Below the pieces are notes generated by a model. The model was not told the origin of the DNA. It worked only from the letters and a program-made list of their open reading frames with translations, and searched no databases. The position numbers and the translations under genes are program-made. Below, piece by piece: positions 1 through 6,840 of a DNA stretch of 12,598 nt (within the stretch, counting starts at the first letter, position 1; each line of letters opens with the position of its first letter). The DNA lies in NCBI GenBank assembly GCA_037447655.1, contig JBBHKE010001674.1:64001-76598 (forward strand). The letters are read 5' to 3'. The stretch is from Zygnema cylindricum. Its lineage: Eukaryota; Streptophyta; Zygnematophyceae; Zygnematales; Zygnemataceae.

Positions 1-190
1 TCGACACACATTCTCAACGTTCCGTCCTTCTTTTTGACGAAGAGTACATTCTCAACGTTCCGTCCTTCTTTTTGACGAAGAGAACAGGTGCTCCGTACGG
101 TGATTTGTTAGGCTGAATATGTCCCTTCTCTAAAAGATCCTTGATTTGTTTTTATAACTCCTCTTGCTCAAAAAAGCTATGCTTATAAAT
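1..190 (-). pseudogene. pol: gypsy reverse transcriptase, N-terminal fingers (copy 1, cut by window edge)
   Basis: Minus-strand reading gives SFFEQEEL, a TAA stop, [20 protein letters not shown], then [15 protein letters not shown]. These are the canonical first blocks of a gypsy RT, which copies element RNA into DNA in the particle. The reading is then thrown out of frame by a 38-bp tandem duplication at 8-82. The rest of the domain lies outside the window. The same blocks occur in copy 2 at about 3470-3608. Confidence 0.85.
8..82. repeat. 38-bp tandem duplication inside gypsy RT
   Basis: The 37 bases at 8-44 recur without a mismatch at 46-82, giving a period of 38. Since 38 is not a multiple of 3, the second copy breaks the RT frame. 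Gypsy copy 2 has only one copy of this segment (about 3570-3607), so the duplication is private to copy 1. The perfect identity suggests that it is recent, or an assembly artefact. Confidence 0.95.
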
Positions 191-730
191 TCATGTGACA
201 GGAGGATTACATCCAGGTTCAAGGTTAATAACATGTTCCACATCTCGGGAAGGTGGCCTCCTTGAGGGTAAGTCACTTGGGAAAACATCTCTAAATTCAA
301 AAATCAAACCTTTCAGAACAACATCAGATGTATTAATGTCAGTTACAAAATCAGATTTTTGTTTTTCAAGATTTTTAGTGGTGTCAGATTTAGAAATGAC
401 ATCAATGTTAGTGATTTCTCCCCCCTTTTCATCAGTACCTACCTCAGTTATTAATAACAAGAAAGCATGATTTGTTTTATCTTTTAAATGCTTTTTAAAT
501 TGTTTAGTAGAAATCAAACCTTCCACTCCATGATAAACTATGGAGTGTAGTCAGCATCATAATAAATTCAGCTATCGTAGCCTTTCTATTCATTAGCTTG
601 CCCTCTAGAGTTAACTCCTTAACCTCTAAATCTGATCGACTCAACTGAGGACTTTCAGCTAGTCCTTTATGTTTCCCACCTCCTAGGCTTCTTGTTCAGC
701 TAACTATAATGCAAAATCTTCTTGAAGACC
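191..730 (-). pseudogene. pol: gypsy pol N-terminus: protease region (core missing) and protease-RT linker
   Basis: After the gag stop the minus strand carries a stop-rich stretch. It contains LEGKLMNRKATI, the usual lead-in to a gypsy aspartic protease, near 565-610. It then goes almost at once to the distal linker: an open stretch at 191-526 reads GLISTKQFKKHLKD and, further on, EFRDVFPSDLP and RDVEHVINLEPG, the conserved entry to gypsy RT. No D-S/T-G active site or later protease strands lie between, so I infer an internal deletion of the protease core. The linker stretch has no internal stop. It ends at a TGA at 191-193, directly before the RT fingers. The linker call is firm; the deletion is an inference from spacing. 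Confidence 0.75.
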
Positions 731-1577
731 TTAATTGACATCAACTGTTTTAAGAGATCCCTTATTTGTACAATCCTTAGCGTAATGATTTGGACCTCCG
801 CATTTAAAACAAGTGACTTTCTTTTTCGGTTTTGTGCATTGTCTACTGAAATGTCCCTCCTCTCTACAGTTATAACAGCTAATTTTTTTTAGTTCTGCAC
901 ATTCAGATGCCCTATGACCTCTTTTGTGACAGATAGTGCATGTGGGAATGCTAAGATTGGGTTTTTAAACATTAATACTTGGTTTAGGACTCTTAATGTA
1001 TCCCCCTCTATTGTTAAATTTGTTTTCTGCATTAACACTCTGTCCACCTCTCTGATTTCCCCTGAAGTTATTTTGCCTATTCATCAGACCTATATTCAAA
1101 CCTTCTTCCTCAAATTCCTCATCACCCCACTCTGATGCTTCATTGAAATTTTCCCTGAATGGTCGAGTTTCACGATTATACCCCAATTGATCCTCTAATT
1201 CCAATGACTTATCTTGTAATTCCTTCAAATTAATAAAATTTTGATGTTTCAGTTCTGATTTCAGTATAGGATTCAGATAGTTCAAGAAATGCAACCTAGC
1301 CATTTCATCAGACAAACCTATGACATGAATGCTAGATGAGTCAAATTCCACAATATAATCTTTCACATATCCAGTCTGCTTACAGTTAAGCCATTTTTCT
1401 TCCTTAATGGATTTATAAGTGACTGACAAGAAACGCGATTTGATCGCGGTTTAAAAGCTTCTCAATCAGCATTATCAGGAATCAAATTAGACCTCTTCTG
1501 AGTGTAATACCAAATTTGAGCATCACTTGTCAAACAGCTCACAGCAAAAAAAATGTAATCATCACGATCACAGTTTC
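731..1577 (-). pseudogene. gag: gypsy gag (capsid and nucleocapsid), decayed
   Basis: Gag forms the virus-like particle and packages element RNA in the cytoplasm. The translation starts beyond the gap. The residues around DDYIFFAVSCL and DAQIWYY fit the retrotrans_gag domain, followed by a long helical region with YVKDYIVEF and LNYLNPILKSEL that is typical of gypsy capsids. A glycine-, asparagine- and arginine-rich tail leads to three zinc knuckles. Breaks: a TGA in place of an expected Trp at 1462-1464, a one-base frameshift near 1450, and a TAA at 965-967 between the capsid and the knuckles. The frame ends at TAA 731-733. The longest open stretch covers 965-1429. The start codon is missing because of the gap. 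The family assignment is firm; the N-terminus is unknown. Confidence 0.85.
770..940 (-). other. three consecutive CCHC zinc knuckles in gypsy gag
   Basis: Three complete CX2CX4HX4C knuckles lie in one open frame: 899-940 (CTICHKRGHRASEC), 836-877 (CYNCREEGHFSRQC) and 770-811 (CFKCGGPNHYAKDC). Each is exactly 14 codons, joined by short lysine-rich spacers. Zinc knuckles bind element RNA during packaging. All twelve metal ligands survive, although the flanking gene is broken. Confidence 0.93.
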
Positions 1578-1587
1578 NNNNNNNNNN
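1578..1587. other. assembly gap (10 Ns)
   Basis: Ten Ns interrupt the gag of gypsy copy 1. Recognisable gag stops at the gap and is not picked up on the other side, so the true distance and even the adjacency of the two sides are uncertain. Confidence 0.98.
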
Positions 1588-1974
1588 AAACTATCAGAAA
1601 AGATAAAAAAATCATAAAGAAAACCAAGGAGAAGATGCAATATTCAAAGGATCAAGGGCAGAAGAAAACATGTTCAGAAAGTGATCAAAAGAAGAGAACA
1701 AGAGAAATGATTTTTTGGAGGACATTTTTGGAGAATATTAATTTAGAGAATTTTTTTTTTTGGAAAAACTTATATTACAGGCATGTCTTAAAAAGAGAGC
1801 TACATTTGACATTCGGAATTTTTGGTAGAACTTTAGATTGGGTGTTCTTCCTTGTTGAACTAGTTGAAAAGAAACAAAAAAAAAATATTTATTTATTTTT
1901 GAAGACGAATAAGGTGGCGGAAGCAATTGCTTGTTCAGGTACAAAAATTTCGGAAGACATGGCATAACGTAGGG
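1588..1974. other. A- and T-rich stretch with no recognised gene
   Basis: The plus strand is rich in A and G from 1588 to about 1710, then has homopolymer runs (T at 1750-1760, A at 1876-1884). A long plus-strand open frame crosses the Ns but its lysine-rich translation resembles nothing I know. The minus strand shows no gag continuation. It may be a retroelement leader or part of the LTR-like region to its right; nothing firm can be said. Confidence 0.5.
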
Positions 1975-2142
1975 AAAGAAGTCGTGAATCATCAGAAGCA
2001 GTTCGCGTTGCAAAGTAGCGAAGCAGCGACGCAGTATTGCAGTGCAGCGAAAGCAATGGTAAATCATCGGAAGCGTTTACCTCGCAAAGCAACAACGCAG
2101 CATAGCAGCGCAACGAAAGTAGTTCTGACGTATGACACATGA
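1975..2142. repeat. tandem repeat cluster, units of 75 and 66 bp plus a partial
   Basis: Units start with AAAG at 1975, 2050 and 2116. Units 1 and 2 share an order of short blocks: AATCATCAGAAGC or AATCATCGGAAGC, then a GCAAAG block, then GCAGCGA/CGCAG-type blocks. The third unit is partial. The GCAGCGAAG words resemble those in the U3 of LTR A and in the array at 7681-7905. Small open frames on both strands here are by-products of the repeat. Confidence 0.65.
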
Positions 2143-2345
2143 CACGTTGTTATTCTATTCCTTTTGCACGCAAATAAATATTCATGGGAGTGTTTGTATT
2201 TGAATATTTATTTTTGTGTACATTGTGTTTCGTACGTACTTATTCAGTAAAATGCTAAGTGTCGATTTGATATTTGTGAAAGTGTACGATGTTTAGTTTA
2301 CAATAGTGAAATATAAAAACGGTTGACTTAGGGATGAACAAAATC

Positions 2346-2377
2346 AAGTGTTTAAAGGAACGTTGTTTTAAACACTT
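2346..2377. repeat. 11-bp perfect inverted repeat
   Basis: AAGTGTTTAAA at 2346-2356 pairs with TTTAAACACTT at 2367-2377 across a 10-base loop. It could form a hairpin or cruciform. It is AT-rich and not followed by a T run on either side, so I do not call it a terminator. Confidence 0.8.
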
Positions 2378-2905
2378 AATTCTTTACACCCCCGTTTTAA
2401 TTTAGCCTTGATAATACAGTATGAGGTGCACGTAATTTGGGGGAATTAAATGTACCTGTAAAATTAATGGACTAATTGAGTGGCGCAAAATGCGGTGGGA
2501 AATGGACGGCGGATCGGAAAGTGATCCAACGGTTAATATTCCAAATGTTTTAAGAGAATATGACGGCCGTACGGAATCTAATGTGACAGGCGGAATTTAT
2601 CCCAACTGACATGGATTTAAAATGTGACACGTCGGATATATTTTAAAGGACGCGATTACAGTACGGTTGATTTGGATGACATGAGATCGTTTCATTGTGT
2701 GACTCAGCATACAAATTTGTTTGATTGCGTGTACTTGTAAAAATTTGAAACAACAATGGTTTGTCTTTATGTGTATTAGTTATTAGTGTAGATTTACCAA
2801 TTGTGACATATTTCGAATTATTCTGGTATACTAACATTAATAGAGGTAGCTGGTAGTTAGTATACGGCTAGCATGCCTCTGTAAAATCAGTAGTGAGCCG
2901 AAGTG

Positions 2906-2911
2906 TATAAA
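2906..2911 (+). promoter_or_regulatory. TATA-like box in candidate LTR C
   Basis: TATAAA lies in the context GTGTATAAATTG, 422 bases before the gag-like ATG at 3328. It is the best-placed TATA in this region if the LTR reading is right. AT-rich DNA yields such words by chance. Confidence 0.3.
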
Positions 2912-3327
2912 TTGTATGACTTAGTTTATTTACAGTATCACATCTGAGTTAACAAAGACATGGCAAACTATTTTTTTGCAACTTTGACATGTTAGTGTGA
3001 TCACTCTGGTTGTTACTTTGATGTGAAACTTTGTGGATGCATACTATGATCTAGAAACTATATGTGTGTATAGTTTCAGTCTGTTCTGAATACTGTGAGG
3101 AGTCTACCTGGTTAGTTTGGTAAGTTTTCAAATGTTTTTGGGAAACTCTGCAGCTCATATCTCTTGGATGCCTTTGTGGATTTTACTGTAATTTTGTGAG
3201 GTTATAGTGTCTAGGATATACCATATATAACTGAATTTTGAGGTGATTCTGTTCATTTTAGAGTAATCAGTGTTGTCTAAAACACAGCTATTTTGGGGGT
3301 AGTATGTGGTGCTTCTGAAAGTAATCC

Positions 3328-3390
3328 ATGGCTGAAATAGGCTATGGACAACTAGAACCATTAAATTCTAGGTGATTAACTATTTGGAAG
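3328..3390 (+). pseudogene. copia-like gag N-terminus fragment
   Basis: The ATG at 3328 opens MAEIGYGQLEPLNSR, followed by a TGA stop and then LTIWK. This fits the start of many plant copia gags, where a charged leader is followed by a motif of the form L-N-G-x-N-Y-x-x-W-K. The match is short and ends at 3388-3390, where gypsy homology begins, so the fragment appears fused to gypsy DNA. Only about 20 codons support it. Confidence 0.4.
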
Positions 3391-3907
3391 GCCACCTTCT
3401 CGGGATGTGGAACATGTTATTAACCTTAAATCTTGATGTAATCCTCCTGTCAAAGGAATTTATAAGCGCAACTTTTTTGAGCACGAGGAGTTAAAGAAAT
3501 AGATCAAAGAGCTTTTGGAGAAAATACATTTTCATCCCAGCAAATCAATGAATGGAGCAACAGTTCTTTTCGACAAAAAGAAGGAAGAAACGTTGAGAAT
3601 GTGTGTTGACTATTATAGTTTGAACAAGATTACGAGGAAGGATATGTATCCGTTACCTTTAATTTCTGATTTTGATAGATTGTTTAAAAGGTGCTATTGT
3701 ATTTGGTTGATTGATCTACGTAGTGGCTTTAATCATGTACATATTAGAACTGAGGGTATTGATAAAACTGCTTTTCGCACTAGTGTTTGTCATTTTGAAT
3801 GGATAGTGGTGCCATTTGGCTTAACGAATGCTGCGCCTACTTACCCAAAACTAATGAACCAAACCCTTGTAAATTATATAGATGAAATTGTTTAGGTGTT
3901 TAAAGAT
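3389..3907 (+). pseudogene. pol: gypsy reverse transcriptase, first half (copy 2)
   Basis: The translation runs from RDVEHVINL through the RT fingers (LRMCVDYYSLNKITRKDMYP) to the palm: IDLRSGFNHVHI holds the first catalytic Asp, then DKTAFRT and PFGLTNAAPTYPKLMNQTL. In-frame stops lie in the linker, at the KK*IKE position near 3500, and at 3893-3895. An open stretch covers 3515-3895. The domain stops at VFKD, in the middle of the catalytic Y/F-x-D-D box, because solo LTR B is inserted there. The second Asp and the sequence ILIYSKSKE resume at 10306. Everything 5' of the linker (gag, protease, LTR) is missing from this copy. The match to gypsy RT is clear. Confidence 0.93.
3903..3907. repeat. 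target site duplication of solo LTR B (left copy)
   Basis: AAGAT here and AAGAT at 10301-10305 flank solo LTR B. Removing one copy together with everything between restores an uninterrupted gypsy RT reading across the catalytic box, which confirms the 5-bp duplication. Confidence 0.9.
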
Positions 3908-4241
3908 AGTTTTTCAACAACCACCGGTGCAGGCGGAGGAGCAGCAGTAGTAGTAAAAGTAGACATTATACACTCTAAGAAGCTATCAAACATCATACCA
4001 AACGGTTGTTTTCAAGTGTTCACCAAATCTTCTACAAGCATCCAAACATCACAAAACTATATCAAAATATAGAGCAGTATAAACACTGATAACTCCCAAA
4101 ATTTCAGCCTAATTAACAAGAAAACACTCAAGATATAATACTCGGATTTTTCCCACAAATTGTTTGCAATTTTACTATGTGGAAGTCTGGATACATAAAA
4201 TGTTTTAAGTCTTAACTCTTATACTCGCAGTGAGTATCTAC
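3908..4241 (-). mobile_element. solo LTR of copia family B, 3' part (U5 end, minus orientation)
   Basis: Together with 9747-10300 this makes an 888-bp solo LTR lying on the minus strand and split by element A. On the minus strand the LTR starts TG at 10300-10299 and ends ...AAACT at 3908, one base from the expected CA. The minus strand of this half is a T-rich leader ending in a gag start: ATG at 3966-3964 opens MSTFTTTAAPPPAPVVVEK, and the LTR stops 59 nt after the A of that ATG. That peptide composition (Ala/Pro/Ser/Thr-rich) and phase match LTR A. The internal region and second LTR are gone, as expected after LTR-LTR recombination. Confidence 0.82.
4237..4241. repeat. target site duplication of copia A (left copy)
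   Basis: TCTAC immediately before the 5' LTR of A matches TCTAC at 9742-9746 immediately after its 3' LTR. A 5-bp duplication is the usual size for copia integrases. Confidence 0.93.
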
Positions 4242-4251
4242 TGTTGTTTTG

Positions 4252-4389
4252 GAAACCTTGAGTCCTCTCTATATCTTGCTGCTATACTGCCATGCTGCGC
4301 TAAGTCTGCCATCGCAGCTAGAAACCTTGAGTACTCTACATTTGTTGATATGCTGGTATGCTGCGGTGATCTGACATCACTGGTGTGCT
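4252..4389. repeat. 69-bp tandem repeat in U3 of LTR A
   Basis: GAAACCTTGAGT starts at 4252 and again at 4321. Both units continue with CTCT, a GCTGCTAT/ATGCTGG block, ATGCTGCG and a CTG(C/A)CATC block. The 3' LTR has the same pair at 8767 and 8836, so the repeat was already present when the element inserted. Repeats in U3 often carry transcription factor sites. Confidence 0.8.
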
Positions 4390-4413
4390 GTTCTTATATC
4401 ACAGTTGCGCTGA

Positions 4414-4451
4414 CAGATCATAGCAGTCATATCAGATCATAGCAGTCATAT
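4414..4451. repeat. perfect 19-bp tandem repeat in U3 of the 5' LTR
   Basis: The 19 bases at 4414-4432 (CAGATCATAGCAGTCATAT) recur without change at 4433-4451. The 3' LTR has a differently arranged set of AGCAGTCA words at 8937-8984, so this part of the U3 has been rearranged since insertion. Confidence 0.9.
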
Positions 4452-4601
4452 CAGTCACAACAGAGTCATAGTAACTACAGCAGTCTGCGCAAGAGAGGTG
4501 TTCCGAACATTAGTCAGTTTGCGTGAAGATAAATTGACGAGGACATAGTTTAGTGAGTATGCAACTCCAAAGGGAGTACACATTTCGGTGCACTTCAGAC
4601 A

Positions 4602-4607
4602 CACGTG
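4602..4607. promoter_or_regulatory. G-box (CACGTG) in U3 of 5' LTR A
   Basis: CACGTG lies inside the palindrome ACACGTGT, about 300 bases before the TATA box. The 3' LTR keeps CACGTG at 9116-9121 although its neighbours have changed. Plant bZIP and bHLH factors are known to bind this core; binding here is an inference. Confidence 0.5.
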
Positions 4608-4902
4608 TTGGTCTGTGAGGAATTGAGGATTGATTTTTCTAGAAGAACAAGTATAGTTTCATTTAAAGACCGAAGCTACACATGGAGATTCATCTTCGGT
4701 GATAAAAAAATACGTGGAAAGCGGACGGAGTCCACCGTCATTTCAGCGGACGAACTTTAACCGCGTACTATTTCATTTCTAGCTGCTGTCTAATTGGTGT
4801 AGATATTTATGTGCTTTTGACGGTGGGATTTTTGTTGATGAAGAGTAGTGTACCAATTGACCACAGTAGTTGTAGTACGGCGTGATCAGATATAGGCTCA
4901 CT

Positions 4903-4914
4903 TGTATATATAGG
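4903..4914 (+). promoter_or_regulatory. TATA box of LTR A
   Basis: TGTATATATAGG lies 256 bases before the gag ATG, in the expected place for the U3/R boundary. The 3' LTR counterpart near 9418-9427 reads TGTATATACA, so it is partly decayed. Transcription would begin about 30 bases downstream, near 4935. Confidence 0.6.
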
Positions 4915-4952
4915 ACTTATATTATTTTAGGAAAAGTAGGATTTATGTATGG

Positions 4953-4971
4953 AAAACTGCGAAGCAGTTTT
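4953..4971. other. hairpin near the predicted RNA start of copia A (5' LTR)
   Basis: AAAACTGC (4953-4960), loop GAA, then GCAGTTTT (4964-4971) form a perfect 8-bp stem. The 3' LTR at 9467-9484 has AAAACTGT-GAA-ACAGTTT: both members of one pair have changed (C-G to T-A), keeping seven pairs. It would lie within the first 40 or so bases of the RNA. Confidence 0.6.
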
Positions 4972-5169
4972 TGTGTGTTTTGAATTGTAAGATCATTCTG
5001 ATCTTTTTGCAAAACCTTGTGAAAATTCAGAATATTGTTTCTTTCGTGTATATTCCATATTGTGGCAAATTTGCAGACTTAGTGTGTGTCTGGTTTGCTT
5101 GGGGCTTCATTGTAAAGCTAGTCTTTTGTGGGATTTCATGAGAGTTTCCTCTTTGCAAATTTGATTATC

Positions 5170-5960
5170 ATGGCAACTGTCGGTGCTTCTTCATCTTCTT
5201 CAGTGGCACCAGCTGCCTCAAATCAACACGCCATGACCCCTCCCTCATGGATCCGGGTGTTTACTCGGCAAAAGTATCTTTATTGGGCGGATTTGACTAA
5301 GTCTTACCTGAAACAATTTAAATTATATGATGTGATTTTCGGTATCCTTCCAGATACCGATCCAGATTTTGGAAAGAAAAATGAGGATGCATTGCGAGTT
5401 CTGAAGCTACTTTTGTTAGAAGATATAAACATGATAAATATCAATATCTCTACGGCATCTGAAATATGGACGGCTCTGAGTGAATCTTATGTCTTAGCCA
5501 GTGAGCAGAATGAGGTTGTAACTGCTGGAAATATTTGGGTCTATAAGTATACTGAGGTGACATGATCTCATATTTCAATGGCTTGACGCTTTTATTGTCG
5601 GAGAATACATGCTCAGGGCGGAGTTTTCCTCCTTATCATCAAGCTATGATTCTAATGAGAGGGCTTCCTACTGAATATAGAGGAGCTGCGGAGCAGTTAA
5701 GAAGGTTACAGAAGAGTAAATGGAGTATAACTATAGCTCAGGTTTGTATATTAGATGAAGAAGCCACTCAGATAGCCTAGATAGCCTTAAATGGTGGTTA
5801 GTGAGTGGTAGCTTACAATGCACAGACATATAAACCAGTTCGATTAACTAGAAATAGAGGCTTTACCCCCAATCCGAATTATAGTCAATATGATAGGTAT
5901 GTCTATTGCTTTGGTCAAAGTCATTTTTTCTGGTTGTGTCTGGCATTTATAAAATCGTGT
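5170..5960 (+). pseudogene. gag: copia A gag (capsid plus broken zinc knuckle)
   Basis: Gag packages the element RNA. I chose the ATG at 5170 (MATVGASSSSS) because it is kept in the 3' LTR and has a matching position in LTR B; no in-frame ATG precedes it closely. The first 19 codons are in the LTR. The UBN2-like capsid follows: FTRQKYLYWADLTKSYLKQF, then KLYDVIFG, and STASEIWTALSESY. A frameshift and stop at 5562-5565 move the reading to the next frame, which gives YFNGLTLLLSE, AMILMRGLPTEYRGAAEQLR and LDEEATQIA. Near 5904-5940 a zinc knuckle remnant YCFGQSHFFWLC lacks the second cysteine. An in-frame TAG at 5778-5780 is another break. Confidence 0.88.
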
Positions 5961-6440
5961 GAAAGAGGAATTTATCGTGCAGGATGGAGGGTGCGGTCCA
6001 ACGACTCACCATCAAAAGTGGCGGCATCAAAACTGTCGGTTAAAAATGTGGAGTTCCTTGTATTTGATGAGACATCACAAGACGAAGGGCCGGAGGAAAA
6101 GGAAGACGTGGTCATATTTCCGCAATCGGATGATGATGAGTTTTTTGCTCTTGCAAAAGATCTCATGGAGGGACCTCGAGAGAACGGGTGGATTATAAAC
6201 TCCGGATGCTCCTCTCACATGTGCGGCAATCAAACTTACTTCAAAACGCTTACTCCAATTCCCACTTATCGGATTTATTACGTGGATGATAGCGGTGTGG
6301 AGGCTACGGCAAAGGGAAGCGTGGAGTTAGCATGTGACATCAATGGTCAAATTGTATAAAGGACCTTGCATGATGTTCTTTATATCCCAAAGTTTACGAA
6401 AAATTTGTTTTCCACTTCGGTGGCGGAAATGAAAGGTTTT
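5961..6440 (+). pseudogene. pol: copia A aspartic protease, active-site Asp lost
   Basis: This enzyme cuts the gag-pol polyprotein. An acidic spacer (6060-6160: DEGPEEKEDVVIF and following acidic residues) leads to the active site, which reads GWIINSGCSSHMCGN. The family motif is D-S-G-A-S-S-H-M; here the catalytic Asp is Asn (AAC at 6198-6200), which a single G-to-A change explains. The fold continues with YVDDSGVEATAKGSVEL, a TAA at 6357-6359, then LHDVLYIPKFTKNLFSTSVA, the usual last strands. The reading frame is open from 5805 to 6359. Even without the stop, this protease would be inactive. Confidence 0.88.
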
Positions 6441-6840
6441 TAAATTTTACAAAAGAATAGAAAAAAGGTAGTAAGCAAAGATAGGAGAGTAGCTTTGGTA
6501 GGGACTAGAGGCCCAAACTTGTTATACCAGAATGACTTGGCTAATGAAATTGACTTTTGCATACTCTATTGTCCTTCCGGAAAATGTTTTGTGGCATAAG
6601 AGGCTCGGTCATGTTTGATCGTGAAAGGCTTGATGAAATGGTAAAGCAAAATATGGTAGATGGTGTTAAATTAGGACAAACAGATTCTCATGTATGTGAT
6701 GGGTGTGCTTTGGGAAAGCTTCAAAAGCTACCCTTACCTCAGACAGCGGAAAACCGGGCAACGGATTTGCTGCAAATTATTCATTCAGATGCGTGGGGAC
6801 TGTCAAAAGTTCCTTCCCTCAGTGGCTGCAGGTTCTAGGT
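6441..6840 (+). pseudogene. pol: copia A GAG-pre-integrase / integrase zinc domain and first catalytic Asp
   Basis: The HHCC zinc-binding domain of integrase helps hold the viral DNA end. LWHKRLGHV near 6585-6615 carries both histidines. After a frameshift, the open stretch 6557-6838 continues RLDEMVKQNMVDGV and then CDGCALGKLQKLPLP with both cysteines (6695-6706). HSDAWG follows, with the first catalytic Asp at 6788-6790. The stop at 6836-6838 ends this frame and the core goes on in another frame. All four zinc ligands survive, but they are split over two frames. Confidence 0.88.

Larger units (their letters stand above)
1..1577 (-). mobile_element. Ty3/gypsy (chromovirus-like) gag-pol fragment, copy 1
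   Basis: This is the 5' coding part of a gypsy retrotransposon read on the minus strand: gag from about 1577 down to 731, a pol linker down to 191, and the N-terminal part of RT down to position 1, where the window ends. Stops and frameshifts show that it is dead. It belongs to the same family as gypsy copy 2 on the plus strand. The shared stretch (1-255 here, 3389-3608 there) is about 84% identical by my hand count. No LTR for this copy is seen; its upstream side runs into the N gap at 1578. Confidence 0.88.
1975..3386 (+). mobile_element. possible LTR of a third copia element (C), edges undefined
   Basis: This stretch has no coding capacity but shows, in order, the features seen in LTRs A and B: a GCAGCG-rich tandem repeat at the left, ACGT-type motifs (GACACGT at 2141-2147 and 2624-2630), a TATA-like box at 2906-2911, a T-rich leader, and an ATG at 3328 opening a copia-gag-like peptide. 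It stops where gypsy copy 2 begins. I see no TG...CA ends, no target duplication and no second LTR, so this rests on layout alone. It could equally be unrelated intergenic DNA plus a gag fragment. Confidence 0.3.
4242..5228 (+). repeat. 5' LTR of copia A (987 bp), including gag start
   Basis: The LTR starts TGTTGTTTTGG and ends TCAACA, with TGTTG/CAACA as terminal inverted repeats. The end is fixed by comparison with the 3' LTR, whose similarity stops at 9741 right at the target duplication. Features in order: a 69-bp tandem repeat, a 19-bp tandem repeat, a G-box, a TATA box near 4903, a hairpin at 4953-4971, a T/G-rich leader, and the gag ATG at 5170. The LTR therefore holds promoter, leader and the first 19 gag codons. 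Confidence 0.93.

Noticed and set aside
1527-1967. Plus-strand 146-codon open frame
   Set aside because: It runs through the N gap and is antisense to gypsy gag at its start. The rest is lysine-rich translation of an A-rich stretch.
1889-2140. Minus-strand frame with repeated leucine- and serine-rich segments
   Set aside because: The protein repeat is a direct result of the 75/66-bp DNA tandem repeat. There is no supporting domain.
2821-2835. CTGGTATACTAAC as a primer binding site of candidate element C
   Set aside because: Only the first six bases match the usual site, and no LTR end (CA) precedes it.
4230-4442. Open frame across the start of the 5' LTR of copia A (and its twin at 8715-9050)
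   Set aside because: It lies in U3 repeats, starts outside the element in one case, and its translation only mirrors GCTGC-type repeats. The two LTR versions do not keep the frame in a protein-like way.
5138-5169. Upstream extension of copia A gag before the ATG at 5170
   Set aside because: The in-frame extension begins with GTG, not ATG. The 59-nt position shared with LTR B supports 5170.
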